DNA of 64,000 bases from Pseudomonas knackmussii B13 (GTDB lineage: Bacteria; Pseudomonadota; Gammaproteobacteria; Pseudomonadales; Pseudomonadaceae): contig NZ_HG322950.1 of NCBI RefSeq assembly GCF_000689415.1, positions 1,929,501 through 1,993,500 of the forward strand, given 5' to 3'. Positions 33,205 to 41,586 of this stretch are shown here, piece after piece (positions within the stretch are counted from its first letter, which is position 1; each line of letters opens with the position of its first letter). The translations under genes and the position numbers were made by a program. The notes below the pieces were generated by a model. That model was not told where the DNA came from, did not search any database, and worked only from the letters and a program-made list of their open reading frames with translations.

Positions 33205-34155
33205 ATGCTGAGCCGTACCGCAGCCGACCTGTACTGGATGTCGCGCTACCTGGAACGCGCCGAGAACCTCGCGCGCATGCTCGACGTGAGCTATTCGCTG
33301 TCCCTCATGCCGCAGGACGATCGCGGCGGCGGCAAGGACGAACTGGCCATGCCGCTGCTGATCACCGGGACCATGGACGACTACCTGAGTCGCCACGGGC
33401 AGATGCAGCCCGAGCGCATGCTGAACTTCTTCGCCCTCGACGCGGACAACCCGGCGAGCATCTACCGTTGCCTGCAGGCCGCGCGGGGCAATGCCCACGC
33501 GGTGCGCGGGCGGATCACCGCGGACATCTGGGAGAACATCAACGCCACCTGGCTGGAGATGCGCAGCATCGCCCAGGAAGGGCTCGGTCGTTATGGCATC
33601 AGCCGTTTCTGCGAGTGGGTAAAGGAGCGTTCGCACCTGTTCCGCGGCGCCACCTACGGCACCATCATGCGCGGCGAGGCCTACAGCTTCATTCGCCTGG
33701 GGACCTTCATCGAGCGTGCGGACAACACCTTGCGCCTGCTCGATGCGCGCTACGAGATGCTCGGCGAAGAGGCCGAGGAAGTCAGCGACAGCTCGGCGCG
33801 CGGCTACTACCAGTGGAGTGCCTTGCTCCGCGCGCTGTCCTCCTTCGAGGCCTACAACGAGCTCTATCGCGACTCCCCTAGCGCGCGCCTGGTCTCCGAA
33901 CTGCTCCTGCTCCGGGCCGAGGCGCCGCGCTCGCTACGATCCTGCACCGAGGAGCTGAACAGCATCCTCGCCGAGCTGCCCGGCGACAACGGCCGCCCGG
34001 CGCAGCGCCTGGCCGCCGAGCTGGACGCGCGCCTGCGCTACACGGCGATCGACGAAATCCTCGACGGTGGCCTGCACGCCTGGCTCACCGACTTCATCCT
34101 GCTGATCCGTCAACTCGCGCGGGCCATCCACAGTTCCTATCTGGAGGTCGTATGA
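33205..34155 (+). CDS. Alpha-E domain protein
   Basis: 316-residue, all-helical protein of the COG2307 family (formerly DUF403). It begins MLSRTAADLYWMSRYLERAENLARMLDV and contains the repeated ER(A/T)xN motif (FIERADNTLRLLDARYEM near residue 170), which supplies conserved Glu and Arg residues. It always travels with the permuted ATP-grasp protein and is thought to act with it. ATG one base after the ATP-grasp stop; its own stop overlaps the transglutaminase start. Confidence 0.93.
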   Translation: MLSRTAADLYWMSRYLERAENLARMLDVSYSLSLMPQDDRGGGKDELAMPLLITGTMDDYLSRHGQMQPERMLNFFALDADNPASIYRCLQAARGNAHAVRGRITADIWENINATWLEMRSIAQEGLGRYGISRFCEWVKERSHLFRGATYGTIMRGEAYSFIRLGTFIERADNTLRLLDARYEMLGEEAEEVSDSSARGYYQWSALLRALSSFEAYNELYRDSPSARLVSELLLLRAEAPRSLRSCTEELNSILAELPGDNGRPAQRLAAELDARLRYTAIDEILDGGLHAWLTDFILLIRQLARAIHSSYLEVV

Positions 34156-34952
34156 AACTCTCCATCAGCCATGACACCACCTACCGCTACGAGGACTCGG
34201 TGCGCGCGAGCATCCAGTACCTGCGCCTGACTCCCCAGGAAAGCGAACGCCAGCACGTGCTCAGCTGGGAATTGACCCTGCCGTGCCCGGCCAAGGCGCA
34301 ACTCGACCCCTTCGGCAATGTGCTGCACGTGCTGAGCATTGACGAGCCCCACGAGGCGGTGGTGATCCGCGCCCGCGGCCAGGTGGAGATCGACGAGCAG
34401 CGCGAAGCGGAGCACGACAGCCATTCGCCGCTGCCGTTCCTGCGCTACACGCGCCTGACGATGCCGGATGACGCCCTGCGCGCCTTCGCCGAAGCACAGT
34501 GCGGTGCGAGCCGTGATCGCAACGCCCTGATCGCGCTGATGCACGGGCTGCACCAGCACATGCCGTTCCAGCCCGGCGTCACCCACGCCGACAGCACCGC
34601 GGCGGAGGCCTTCGCCGGTGGCGCCGGGGTCTGCCAGGACCACACCCATGCGTTCCTCGCGTGCGCCCGCAGCCTGGGGATTCCGGCACGCTTCGTCTCC
34701 GGCTACCTGTACCAGGGCAGCGATCAGGACCTGGCCAGCCACGCCTGGGCCGAAGCCTGGCTGGACGACGCCTGGTACAGCTTCGACGTGACCAACGAGC
34801 TGTCACGTCCGGAGCGCCACCTGAAACTGGCGGTGGGGCTGGACTACCTCGATGCCTGCCCTGTGCGTGGCATGCGCCGTGGCGGCGGGGTCGGTGTGCA
34901 GATGCATGCGCGAGTGGCTGCACCGCCGCTGCTGCGTTCGTCCCAGCAATAG
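34152..34952 (+). CDS. Transglutaminase-like cysteine protease/amidase
   Basis: 266 residues. The N-terminal beta domain is the bacterial transglutaminase N-domain (KLSISHDTTYRYEDSVRASIQYLRL). The core has the full triad: Cys in GAGVCQDHTHAFLACARS near residue 161, His in ASHAWAEAWLDDAWYSFDVTN near 198 and Asp in the same stretch. In this cluster it is thought to be a peptidase that undoes or processes the ligase product. Start overlaps alpha-E (ATGA). Confidence 0.93.
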   Translation: MKLSISHDTTYRYEDSVRASIQYLRLTPQESERQHVLSWELTLPCPAKAQLDPFGNVLHVLSIDEPHEAVVIRARGQVEIDEQREAEHDSHSPLPFLRYTRLTMPDDALRAFAEAQCGASRDRNALIALMHGLHQHMPFQPGVTHADSTAAEAFAGGAGVCQDHTHAFLACARSLGIPARFVSGYLYQGSDQDLASHAWAEAWLDDAWYSFDVTNELSRPERHLKLAVGLDYLDACPVRGMRRGGGVGVQMHARVAAPPLLRSSQQ

Positions 34953-35027
34953 GGCCGTCGTGCGCGGCTGGGCGACTGCCGCGCATGGACTAGTATTCCC
35001 CGACCATCTCCACGGGACAGCATTGCC

Positions 35028-35762
35028 ATGACCTATTGCGTCGCCATGAGCCTGGCCGAGGGGCTGGTGTTCGCCTCCGACTCGCGGACCAACGCCGGCA
35101 TCGACCACATCGCCACCTTCCGCAAGCTGTTTCCCTTCGGTGTGCCGGGGGAACGGCTGATCGTCCTGCAAAGTGCTGGCAACCTGGCCACCTCGCAGTC
35201 GGTGGTCAACCTGCTCAAGCAGCGCCTGGACGACCCGAACCGGGCCAATTTGCACAGCGTGCCGACCCTCTACGACGCCACCGAGCTGGTCGCCAGCACT
35301 GTGCGCGAGGTGGTGGCGCGCGATGCTGCGCCGCTGGCCGGCAACACCGACCTGACCTGCTCCTTCCTGGTCGGCGGGCAGATCGCCGGCGGCCCGACGG
35401 AGCTGTTCAGCATCTATCCGCAGGGCAATTTCATCCAGGCCACCGAGGACACGCCCTTCCTGCAGCTGGGGGAGAGCAAGTACGGCAAGCCGATCCTCGA
35501 CCGCAACCTCGCGTTCGACACGCCGCTGGGTGAGGCATTGCGCTGCGCCCTGGTCTCGTTCGATTCGACCATCCGCAGCAACCTCTCGGTAGGCATGCCG
35601 CTGGACCTGCTGGTGTATCACCGCGACAGCCTGATCCTGCCGGCTGGCTACCGGGTCACCGAGGACGACGCCTACTACGCGAGCATCCGCAAGCAGTGGT
35701 CGGCCGGCCTGCACGACCTGCTGGGGCAACTGCCCGAGCCGCCGAAGGAATACAACATCTAG
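35028..35762 (+). CDS. Anbu, proteasome-related peptidase
   Basis: 244-residue Ntn-hydrolase fold peptidase, the ancestral beta-subunit relative of HslV and the proteasome. MTYCVAMSLAEGLVFASDSRTNAG places a threonine directly after the initiator Met, where it can act as N-terminal nucleophile. The conserved Lys lies in TFRKLFPFG near residue 33 and the Asp in ASDSRTNAG. Known Anbu proteins form rings or helical oligomers. It is 75 bases behind the transglutaminase gene with no terminator, so the sigma-54 promoter at 31743 should drive it too. Its substrate is unknown. Confidence 0.93.
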   Translation: MTYCVAMSLAEGLVFASDSRTNAGIDHIATFRKLFPFGVPGERLIVLQSAGNLATSQSVVNLLKQRLDDPNRANLHSVPTLYDATELVASTVREVVARDAAPLAGNTDLTCSFLVGGQIAGGPTELFSIYPQGNFIQATEDTPFLQLGESKYGKPILDRNLAFDTPLGEALRCALVSFDSTIRSNLSVGMPLDLLVYHRDSLILPAGYRVTEDDAYYASIRKQWSAGLHDLLGQLPEPPKEYNI

Positions 35763-36030
35763 GTGGGAGCCTGTAGGAGCGGGCCATGGTCGCGATTCGC
35801 GCGCATGGCGCGCTCCTGCAGGTGGTATCGGAGTGGGGAGCTTTCGCGGATGAGATCCGCTCCTACGAGAGCCGGCGGTGCCAGGAGCAACTGTCATTTG
35901 GGCTCCCGCGTTCGCGGGAGCGACGGGATCAAGATTCGCCCACTCCCGCGTCGTCCCCGCGAACGCGGGGATCCAGAAACGAGCGGCCCTTGTCCGCGAT
36001 TCGCGGCCAGGGGCCGCGCCCACGCTGCAG
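35763..36030. repeat. REP and palindrome cluster between Anbu and cytochrome c genes
   Basis: No gene in 268 bases. Facing REP at 35771-35821, REP half at 35841-35870, palindrome CTCCCGCGTTCGCGGGAG (35903-35920), palindrome CCCCGCGAACGCGGGG (35955-35970) followed by ATCCAG, and a REP relic at 35982-36022. The two palindromes belong to the same family as 13404-13427. Confidence 0.8.
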
Positions 36031-36834
36031 CTACGGCATCATCGCCTGGCGCAGCGCGGCCATGTGCTTGAAGTACTCGATCAACTGGTCCAGCTCACCC
36101 TCGTTGAGGGTTTCCTCGCTGAAGCCGGGCATCTTCGCCTGCGGCCATTTGCGCAGGCTCTGCGGATCGCGGATGTAGGTGCGCAGGTAATCCTTGGCGA
36201 AATATTCGGTGGGGCTGAAGGGCTGGTTCAGGTCCGGGCCGAACTGCGCATCGCCGGCGCCGTTGAGGCGGTGACAGGCCATGCAGTGCTTCTGGTACAG
36301 GGCGAAGCCCGCCTGCACATCGGCGGTGGCGTCCTTGGCCGGGACCAGCGCCGGGAAGCGATCGGCCACCGAAGTAAGCGCGCGCAGGGTGCTGACCTGG
36401 AACGGCCATTGTTCCGGGGCGATGCCGGAGGCCTTGGGATTGGTCCAGACCAGGTAGAAGGGGCCGGCGGACGGCTTGCCCTCCGCCAGCGGCGGCCAGG
36501 GCTTGGTGCTGTCCTCGATGGCCAGCCAGGCGCGCGAGCCTTCGATCTGCAGCAGCGGCGCGGCGGGCAATTCGGCGACGAAACCGTCCAGGGCCACCGC
36601 CTGGATGTGAGCCTGCGCATCGACCCCTTCGAGCAGGGCGGCCACCGGCACGGCGCGATAGCGCATGGTGCGGTGGTAGGACACGTCGTCCTTGATCTCG
36701 ATGCTCTTCGCCTGCGGGTTGACCAGCAGTTGCGCACTGCTCAGGACGCGCTTGCCCGAGGGCAGTTCCAGGGTCAGGTCGGCGGCGAAGACCGTGGGGC
36801 ACAACAGAAGCAGCAGCGACAGGAGGGCGCGCAT
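36031..36834 (-). CDS. Exported c-type cytochrome with a molybdopterin-oxidoreductase-like N-domain
   Basis: 267 residues with signal peptide MRALLSLLLLLCPTVFA, so periplasmic. The N-terminal half (DLTLELPSGKRVLSSAQLL to VWTNPKASG) resembles the sulfite-oxidase-type molybdopterin domain but is short. The C-terminal half is a class I cytochrome c: heme motif CMACH near residue 186 and a likely Met ligand in KMPGFSEETL. It could pass electrons from a periplasmic oxidation. ATG at 36834 has GGAG upstream. The frame is open well upstream but only this start gives a signal peptide. Confidence 0.85.
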   Translation of the reverse strand: MRALLSLLLLLCPTVFAADLTLELPSGKRVLSSAQLLVNPQAKSIEIKDDVSYHRTMRYRAVPVAALLEGVDAQAHIQAVALDGFVAELPAAPLLQIEGSRAWLAIEDSTKPWPPLAEGKPSAGPFYLVWTNPKASGIAPEQWPFQVSTLRALTSVADRFPALVPAKDATADVQAGFALYQKHCMACHRLNGAGDAQFGPDLNQPFSPTEYFAKDYLRTYIRDPQSLRKWPQAKMPGFSEETLNEGELDQLIEYFKHMAALRQAMMP

Positions 36835-36956
36835 GGAAGGGCTCCGGCAATTTAGCTGCCGAAACATAGCAGAGGATGGGCTCGCGCGGCACTGCTGCCT
36901 GCACTGCGGCGGCCTTCGAGGCACGCAGACGCAGCGGCAGGCAGAGGCGTGGAAGG

Positions 36957-37058
36957 TCAGCCGACCAGGCGAGTGAGGTTGGGAATGATCAGAACGACTG
37001 TGGTGACGATGACGATCAGGCCGGCCTGACGCCATTTTTTCGGTTGTTGGTCCGTCAT
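36957..37058 (-). CDS. Small single-helix membrane protein, 33 residues
   Basis: ATG at 37058, stop TGA at 36957. Sequence begins MTDQQPKKWRQ, a short basic N-tail, then one hydrophobic helix (AGLIVIVTTVVLIIP) and the tail NLTRLVG. The layout fits a cytoplasmic N-terminus with one membrane span. AGGCGGA lies about 10 bases upstream. It is alone in a 658-base stretch between the cytochrome gene and thiolase. Function unknown; too short for most gene finders. Confidence 0.55.
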   Translation of the reverse strand: MTDQQPKKWRQAGLIVIVTTVVLIIPNLTRLVG

Positions 37059-37492
37059 GATGGTTGTCCGCCTTTCTTGTTGTGGGTCCGGCCCTCACTC
37101 GCCTGTACGGCTCGACGGTGAATGGTCCTGACCTTGGCTTTGCAATCCGACCGCCCCGGCAAAACCCGGCAACGGCGTCCATAGGCACTGCAAAATCTGA
37201 GTCTAAGCCCCGGCTGGCGCGGGCTTAGACGATCTGGCAGCAAATCCCGAGCCCTCAGGGTTATTCCTTCTATATGACAGCGACGTGACCGCTCTGGCTC
37301 GCAGGTCGACCGTTCATCCGGCGACGAGGCCGAAGCCGCGGTAGAGCATGCCAAGTCATCGCCGCCGGTCGGCCGGCCTGAGCGCGGCGGTCAATTGCCC
37401 TGAGCGATCCGGTCATTGTCCGCGGCCGCTGCGCCGCTAAGGTAGGCCGACACGCCCCAGTCCGCGTGACGACAACTCTACGAGAGAGCGCC
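37059..37492. other. 434-base intergenic region upstream of the thiolase operon
   Basis: The one clear structure is GTCTAAGCCC (37201-37210) facing GGGCTTAGAC (37221-37230), a perfect 10-bp stem with a 10-base loop and no T tract. The promoter of the thiolase gene must be to its right. No ORF with support. Confidence 0.6.
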
Positions 37493-38698
37493 ATGACCGA
37501 AGCATTCATTTACGACGCGGTGCGTACTCCCCGCGGCAAAGGCAAGAAGGACGGCGCACTGCACAGCGTCAAGCCGGTGAACCTTATGGCCGGCCTGCTG
37601 CGTGAATTGCAGCAGCGCAACCGACTGGACACCGCGCAGGTCGACGACATCGTCCTCGGCTGCGTGACCCCGGTGGGCGACCAGGGCGCCGACATCGCCA
37701 AGACCGCCGCACTGGTGGCCGACTGGGACGAACAGGTCGCCGGCGTGCAGATCAACCGTTTCTGCGCCTCGGGCCTGGAGGCGGTGAACCTGGGCGCGAT
37801 GAAGGTGCGTTCCGGCTTCGAGGACCTGGTCGTGGTCGGCGGCGTGGAATCCATGTCGCGCGTGCCCATGGGCTCGGACGGCGGCGCCTGGGCGCTGGAC
37901 CCGGAAACCAACCTGCACACCAGCTTCGTGCCGCAGGGCATTGGCGCCGACCTGATCGCCACCCTGGAAGGCTTCAGCCGCGCGGACGTCGACGCCTTCG
38001 CCCTGCGTTCCCAGCAGAAGGCCGCCAAGGCCCGCGCCGAAGGGCTGTTCGCCAAGTCCCTGGTACCGGTGACCGACCAGAACGGCATCGTCCTGCTCGA
38101 CCATGACGAATTCATCCGCGCCGACTCCACCCTCGAGGGCCTGGGCGCGCTCAAGCCGAGCTTCGAGATGATGGGGCAGATGGGCTTCGACGCCAGCGCC
38201 CTGCGCAAATACAGCTATGTCGAGCGCATCGAGCACGTGCACACCCCGGGCAACAGCTCCGGCATCGTCGACGGCGCCGCCGCCATGCTCATCGGCTCCG
38301 AGGCCAAGGGCCGCGAGCTGGGCCTGAAGGCGCGCGGGCGCATCGTCGCCACCGCGGTCACCAGCACCGACCCGACCATCATGCTCACCGGTCCCGCGCC
38401 GGCGACCCGCAAGGCCCTGGCCAAGGCCGGCCTGCGTGTCGACGAGATCGACCTGTTCGAGGTCAACGAAGCCTTCGCCTCGGTGGTGATGAAGTTCATG
38501 AAGGACATGGGCGTGCCGGAGAGCAAGGTCAACGTCAACGGCGGCTCCATCGCCATGGGCCACCCGCTGGGCGCCACCGGCTGCATGATCCTCGGCACCC
38601 TGCTCGACGAACTGGAGCGGCGCAACCTGCGCTACGGCCTGGCCACCCTCTGCGTGGGCGGCGGCATGGGCATCGCCACCATCATCGAAAGGGTTTGA
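37493..38698 (+). CDS. Acetyl-CoA C-acyltransferase (thiolase, PA1736-like)
   Basis: 401-residue thiolase cleaving 3-ketoacyl-CoA (or condensing acetyl-CoA). Active-site Cys in NRFCASGLEAVNLGAMKV near residue 89, His in MGHPLGATGC near 353, second Cys in TLCVGGGMG near 389. With the next gene, 15 bases on, it forms a beta-oxidation pair: FadA-type thiolase with a FadB/FadJ-type multifunctional protein. ATG at 37493 chosen (MTEAFIYDAVRTPRGKGKKDG). Confidence 0.94.
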   Translation: MTEAFIYDAVRTPRGKGKKDGALHSVKPVNLMAGLLRELQQRNRLDTAQVDDIVLGCVTPVGDQGADIAKTAALVADWDEQVAGVQINRFCASGLEAVNLGAMKVRSGFEDLVVVGGVESMSRVPMGSDGGAWALDPETNLHTSFVPQGIGADLIATLEGFSRADVDAFALRSQQKAAKARAEGLFAKSLVPVTDQNGIVLLDHDEFIRADSTLEGLGALKPSFEMMGQMGFDASALRKYSYVERIEHVHTPGNSSGIVDGAAAMLIGSEAKGRELGLKARGRIVATAVTSTDPTIMLTGPAPATRKALAKAGLRVDEIDLFEVNEAFASVVMKFMKDMGVPESKVNVNGGSIAMGHPLGATGCMILGTLLDELERRNLRYGLATLCVGGGMGIATIIERV

Positions 38699-38713
38699 GG
38701 CCGGAGAACAAAA

Positions 38714-40858
38714 ATGACCGAAGCCATCCGCTACGAAAAAGATCAGGACAACATCGTCGTCCTGACCATGGACATGCCCGGCCAGAGCGCCAACACCATG
38801 AACGGCGTCTACCGCGAAGCCATGGCCGCCACTGTCGCCCGCCTGGAAGCCGAGAAGGATTCCATCGCCGGGGTGATCCTCACCTCCGCCAAGAAAACCT
38901 TCTTCGCCGGCGGCGACCTCAACGAACTGATCAAGGTCACCAAGGCCGACGCCCAGGCGTTCTATGAAGGCATCCTGGTCCTCAAGGGCCAGCTGCGTCG
39001 CCTGGAAACCCTCGGCAAGCCGGTGGTCGCCGCCATCAACGGCGCCGCCCTGGGCGGTGGCTGGGAAATCTGCCTGGCCTGCCACCACCGCATCGCGCTG
39101 AACGAAAGCCATGTGCAGCTCGGCCTGCCGGAAGTCACCCTGGGCCTGCTGCCCGGTGGCGGCGGCGTAGTGCGCATGGTGCGTCTGCTCGGCCTGGAGA
39201 AGGCCCTGCCGTATCTCGCCGAAGGCAAGAAGGTGCGCCCGGAGCAGGCGCTCAAGGCCGGTCTGATCCATCAGATCGCCAGCGACCGCGACGACATGCT
39301 GGCCAAGGCCCGCGAATGGATCGCCGCCAACCCTGCGGCCAAGCAGCCGTGGGACACCGCCGGCTACAAGATACCCGGCGGTACGCCGTCCAGCCCGAAC
39401 GTGGCGCAGATGCTCGCCATCGCCCCGAGCGTGCTGCGCGACAAGACCAAGGGCTGCTTCCCGGCGCCGGAGAAGATCATGTGCGCCGCCGTCGAGGGCG
39501 CCCAGGTCGACTTCGACACCGCGCAACTGATCGAAGCGCGCTACTTCACCGAGCTGACCACCGGCCAGGTGGCGAAGAACATGATCGGCACTTTCTGGTT
39601 CCAGCTGAACGAGATCAACGCCGGCATGTCGCGCCCGCAGGGCCATCCTGCCTATGTCACGAAGAAGGTCGGCGTGCTTGGCGCCGGCATGATGGGCGCG
39701 GGCATCGCCTATGTCTCGGCGGCCGCCGGCATCGAGGTGGTGCTCAAGGACGTTTCCATCGAAGCGGCGGAGAACGGCAAGGCCTACTCGGCCGGGCTGC
39801 TGGAGAAGAAGGTCGGCAAGGGCCAGATGACCGCCGAGAAGCGCGACGCCTTCCTCGCCCGCATCAAGCCGACCGCGAGCGATTCCGACTTCGAAGGCTG
39901 CGACCTGATCATCGAAGCGGTCTTCGAGGACCGCGCGCTCAAGGCCAAGGTCACCGCCGCGGCGGAGAGCGCCGCCCTGGCCGATGCAGTCATCGCCTCC
40001 AACACCTCGACCTTGCCGATCACCGGCCTGGCCCAGGCCGTGGCGCAACCGCAGAAGTTCATCGGCCTGCACTTCTTCAGCCCGGTGGACAAGATGCCTT
40101 TGGTGGAGATCATCCGCGGCGAGAAGACCGACGACGCCACCCTGGCGCGCGCCTTCGACTACGTCCTGCAGATCAAGAAGACCCCCATCGTGGTCAACGA
40201 CAGCCGCGGCTTCTTCACCTCGCGGGTGTTCGGCACCTTCACCAACGAAGGCCTGGCCATGCTCGGCGAGGGCGTGCCGGCGGCGATGATCGAGAACCAG
40301 GCGCGCCAGGCCGGCATGCCGGTGGGGCCGCTGGCGATCAGCGACGAAGTCTCGCTGAGCCTGATGAGCCACATCCGCGAGCAGACCCGCAAGGACCTGC
40401 AAGCCGAAGGCAAGGCGTTGCCGCAGCACCCGGCGTTCGCCGTGGTCGACCTGATGCTCAACGAGTACAAGCGCCCCGGCAAGGCGGCGGGCGGCGGCTT
40501 CTACGACTATCCCGCCAACGGCAAGAAGCACCTCTGGCCGGAGCTGAAGCAGCGCTTCGAGAAGGCCGACCGGATGATCCCGGCCGAAGACGTGCGCGAC
40601 CGTATCCTCTTTGTCCAGGCCATCGAGACGGTGCGTTGCGTTGAGGAGGGCGTGCTGACGTCCACCGCCGACGCCAATATCGGCTCGATCTTCGGCATCG
40701 GTTTCGCTGCCTGGAGCGGCGGTGCGCTGCAGTACATCAACCAGTACGGGCTCAAGGACTTCATCGCTCGCGCGCAGTACCTTGCAGAGCAGTACGGCGA
40801 ACGCTTCGAGCCGCCGGCGCTGCTGCGCGAGAAGGCGGCGCGCGGGGAAACCTTCTGA
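38714..40858 (+). CDS. Multifunctional 3-hydroxyacyl-CoA dehydrogenase/enoyl-CoA hydratase (FadJ-like, PA1737-like)
   Basis: 714 residues. The N-terminal crotonase domain (about 1-190) shows FAGGDLNELI and the GAALGGGWEICLACHHRIAL oxyanion region, with a catalytic Glu in LGLPEVTLGLLPGGGG. The NAD domain has VGVLGAGMMGAGIAYVSA near residue 320 and the dehydrogenase His in GLHFFSPVDKMPLVEIIRG near 455. C-terminal helical dehydrogenase repeats follow. It carries out hydration and NAD-dependent oxidation in fatty-acid breakdown. Confidence 0.94.
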   Translation: MTEAIRYEKDQDNIVVLTMDMPGQSANTMNGVYREAMAATVARLEAEKDSIAGVILTSAKKTFFAGGDLNELIKVTKADAQAFYEGILVLKGQLRRLETLGKPVVAAINGAALGGGWEICLACHHRIALNESHVQLGLPEVTLGLLPGGGGVVRMVRLLGLEKALPYLAEGKKVRPEQALKAGLIHQIASDRDDMLAKAREWIAANPAAKQPWDTAGYKIPGGTPSSPNVAQMLAIAPSVLRDKTKGCFPAPEKIMCAAVEGAQVDFDTAQLIEARYFTELTTGQVAKNMIGTFWFQLNEINAGMSRPQGHPAYVTKKVGVLGAGMMGAGIAYVSAAAGIEVVLKDVSIEAAENGKAYSAGLLEKKVGKGQMTAEKRDAFLARIKPTASDSDFEGCDLIIEAVFEDRALKAKVTAAAESAALADAVIASNTSTLPITGLAQAVAQPQKFIGLHFFSPVDKMPLVEIIRGEKTDDATLARAFDYVLQIKKTPIVVNDSRGFFTSRVFGTFTNEGLAMLGEGVPAAMIENQARQAGMPVGPLAISDEVSLSLMSHIREQTRKDLQAEGKALPQHPAFAVVDLMLNEYKRPGKAAGGGFYDYPANGKKHLWPELKQRFEKADRMIPAEDVRDRILFVQAIETVRCVEEGVLTSTADANIGSIFGIGFAAWSGGALQYINQYGLKDFIARAQYLAEQYGERFEPPALLREKAARGETF

Positions 40859-40868
40859 CCGTGCGGAA

Positions 40869-40940
40869 CCTGTAGGAGCGAGCTTGCTCGCGAACAGCCC
40901 CGGCACGAGGCCCATTCGCGAGCAAGCTCTCTCCTACGAA
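40869..40940. repeat. REP pair (REPIN) after the beta-oxidation operon
   Basis: CCTGTAGGAGCGAGCTTGCTCGCGAA and its inverted partner ATTCGCGAGCAAGCTCTCTCC/TACG face each other across about 20 bases, followed closely by a T-tract terminator. Confidence 0.85.
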
Positions 40941-40954
40941 TAGCCATAAGACGA

Positions 40955-40979
40955 AACCGGCCACTGAGGCCGGTTTTTT
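40955..40979 (+). terminator. Intrinsic terminator of the beta-oxidation operon
   Basis: AACCGGCC, loop ACTGA, GGCCGGTT followed by TTTT (total T6). Confidence 0.92.
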
Positions 40980-41031
40980 CTTGCCGGTGACAGTCGTAGG
41001 ATGCGGCTTTGCCCACGCCAAGGACCCGAGC

Positions 41032-41586
41032 ATGGCCCAGCCCGCCCTGTTGATCATCGACATGCAGAAAGGCATGCGCGACTGCCCCGTGCCGCGCAAC
41101 AACCCGCAGGCCGAAATACGCATCGCCGAGCTGCTGTCGGCCTGGCGCGCGGCGGAGGCGCCCATCGTGCATGTCCGGCACATTTCCCGTACGCCCGGCT
41201 CGCCGTTCTGGCCGGGGCAACCGGGGGTGGAGTTCCAGCCTGAACTGGCGCCGTTGGCGCACGAGCACGTGGTGGAGAAGAACGTGCCCGATGCCTTCGT
41301 CAACAGCGGCCTGGAACGCTGGCTTCGGGTGCGTGGGATCGAGGAGCTGGTGATCGTCGGCGTCAGCACCAACAACTCGGTGGAGGGCACGGCGCGAAGT
41401 GCCGGCAATCTTGGTTTTCGAACGCATGTAGTGGCCGATGCCTGCTTTGCCTTCGAAAAGCGGGATTTTCTCGGGAATTTGCGCAGTGCAGAGGCGGTTC
41501 ACGCCATGGCTTTGGGCAATCTGCAGGGCGAGTATGCCGACGTGCTGGAAGCCTCGGCGGCACTGGTGCGGCTGCGGATCGGCTAG
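41032..41586 (+). CDS. Isochorismatase-fold hydrolase with Ser at the usual Cys position
   Basis: 184 residues. Catalytic Asp in LLIIDMQKGM (D10) and Lys in HVVEKNVPDAF near residue 84 are present. The nucleophile segment reads VGVSTNNSVEGTARSAGNLG, with Ser where cysteine hydrolases have Cys. I recall this STNNSVE form as a recognised subgroup, so this is not obviously a dead enzyme. Substrate unknown. The gene stands alone after the terminator, PA1739-PA1741 being absent or elsewhere. Confidence 0.82.
   Translation: MAQPALLIIDMQKGMRDCPVPRNNPQAEIRIAELLSAWRAAEAPIVHVRHISRTPGSPFWPGQPGVEFQPELAPLAHEHVVEKNVPDAFVNSGLERWLRVRGIEELVIVGVSTNNSVEGTARSAGNLGFRTHVVADACFAFEKRDFLGNLRSAEAVHAMALGNLQGEYADVLEASAALVRLRIG

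Noticed and set aside
13282..36022. CRISPR array, because of the many short repeats.
   Set aside because: The repeats are palindromic REPs scattered singly or in facing pairs, without regular spacers or cas genes.
37478..40915. A 1145-codon open frame on the minus strand across the thiolase and beta-oxidation genes.
   Set aside because: It mirrors the two plus-strand genes, whose products are clearly recognisable; the composition (rich in Ala, Gly, Asp, His, Gln) is typical of an antisense shadow in high-GC DNA.
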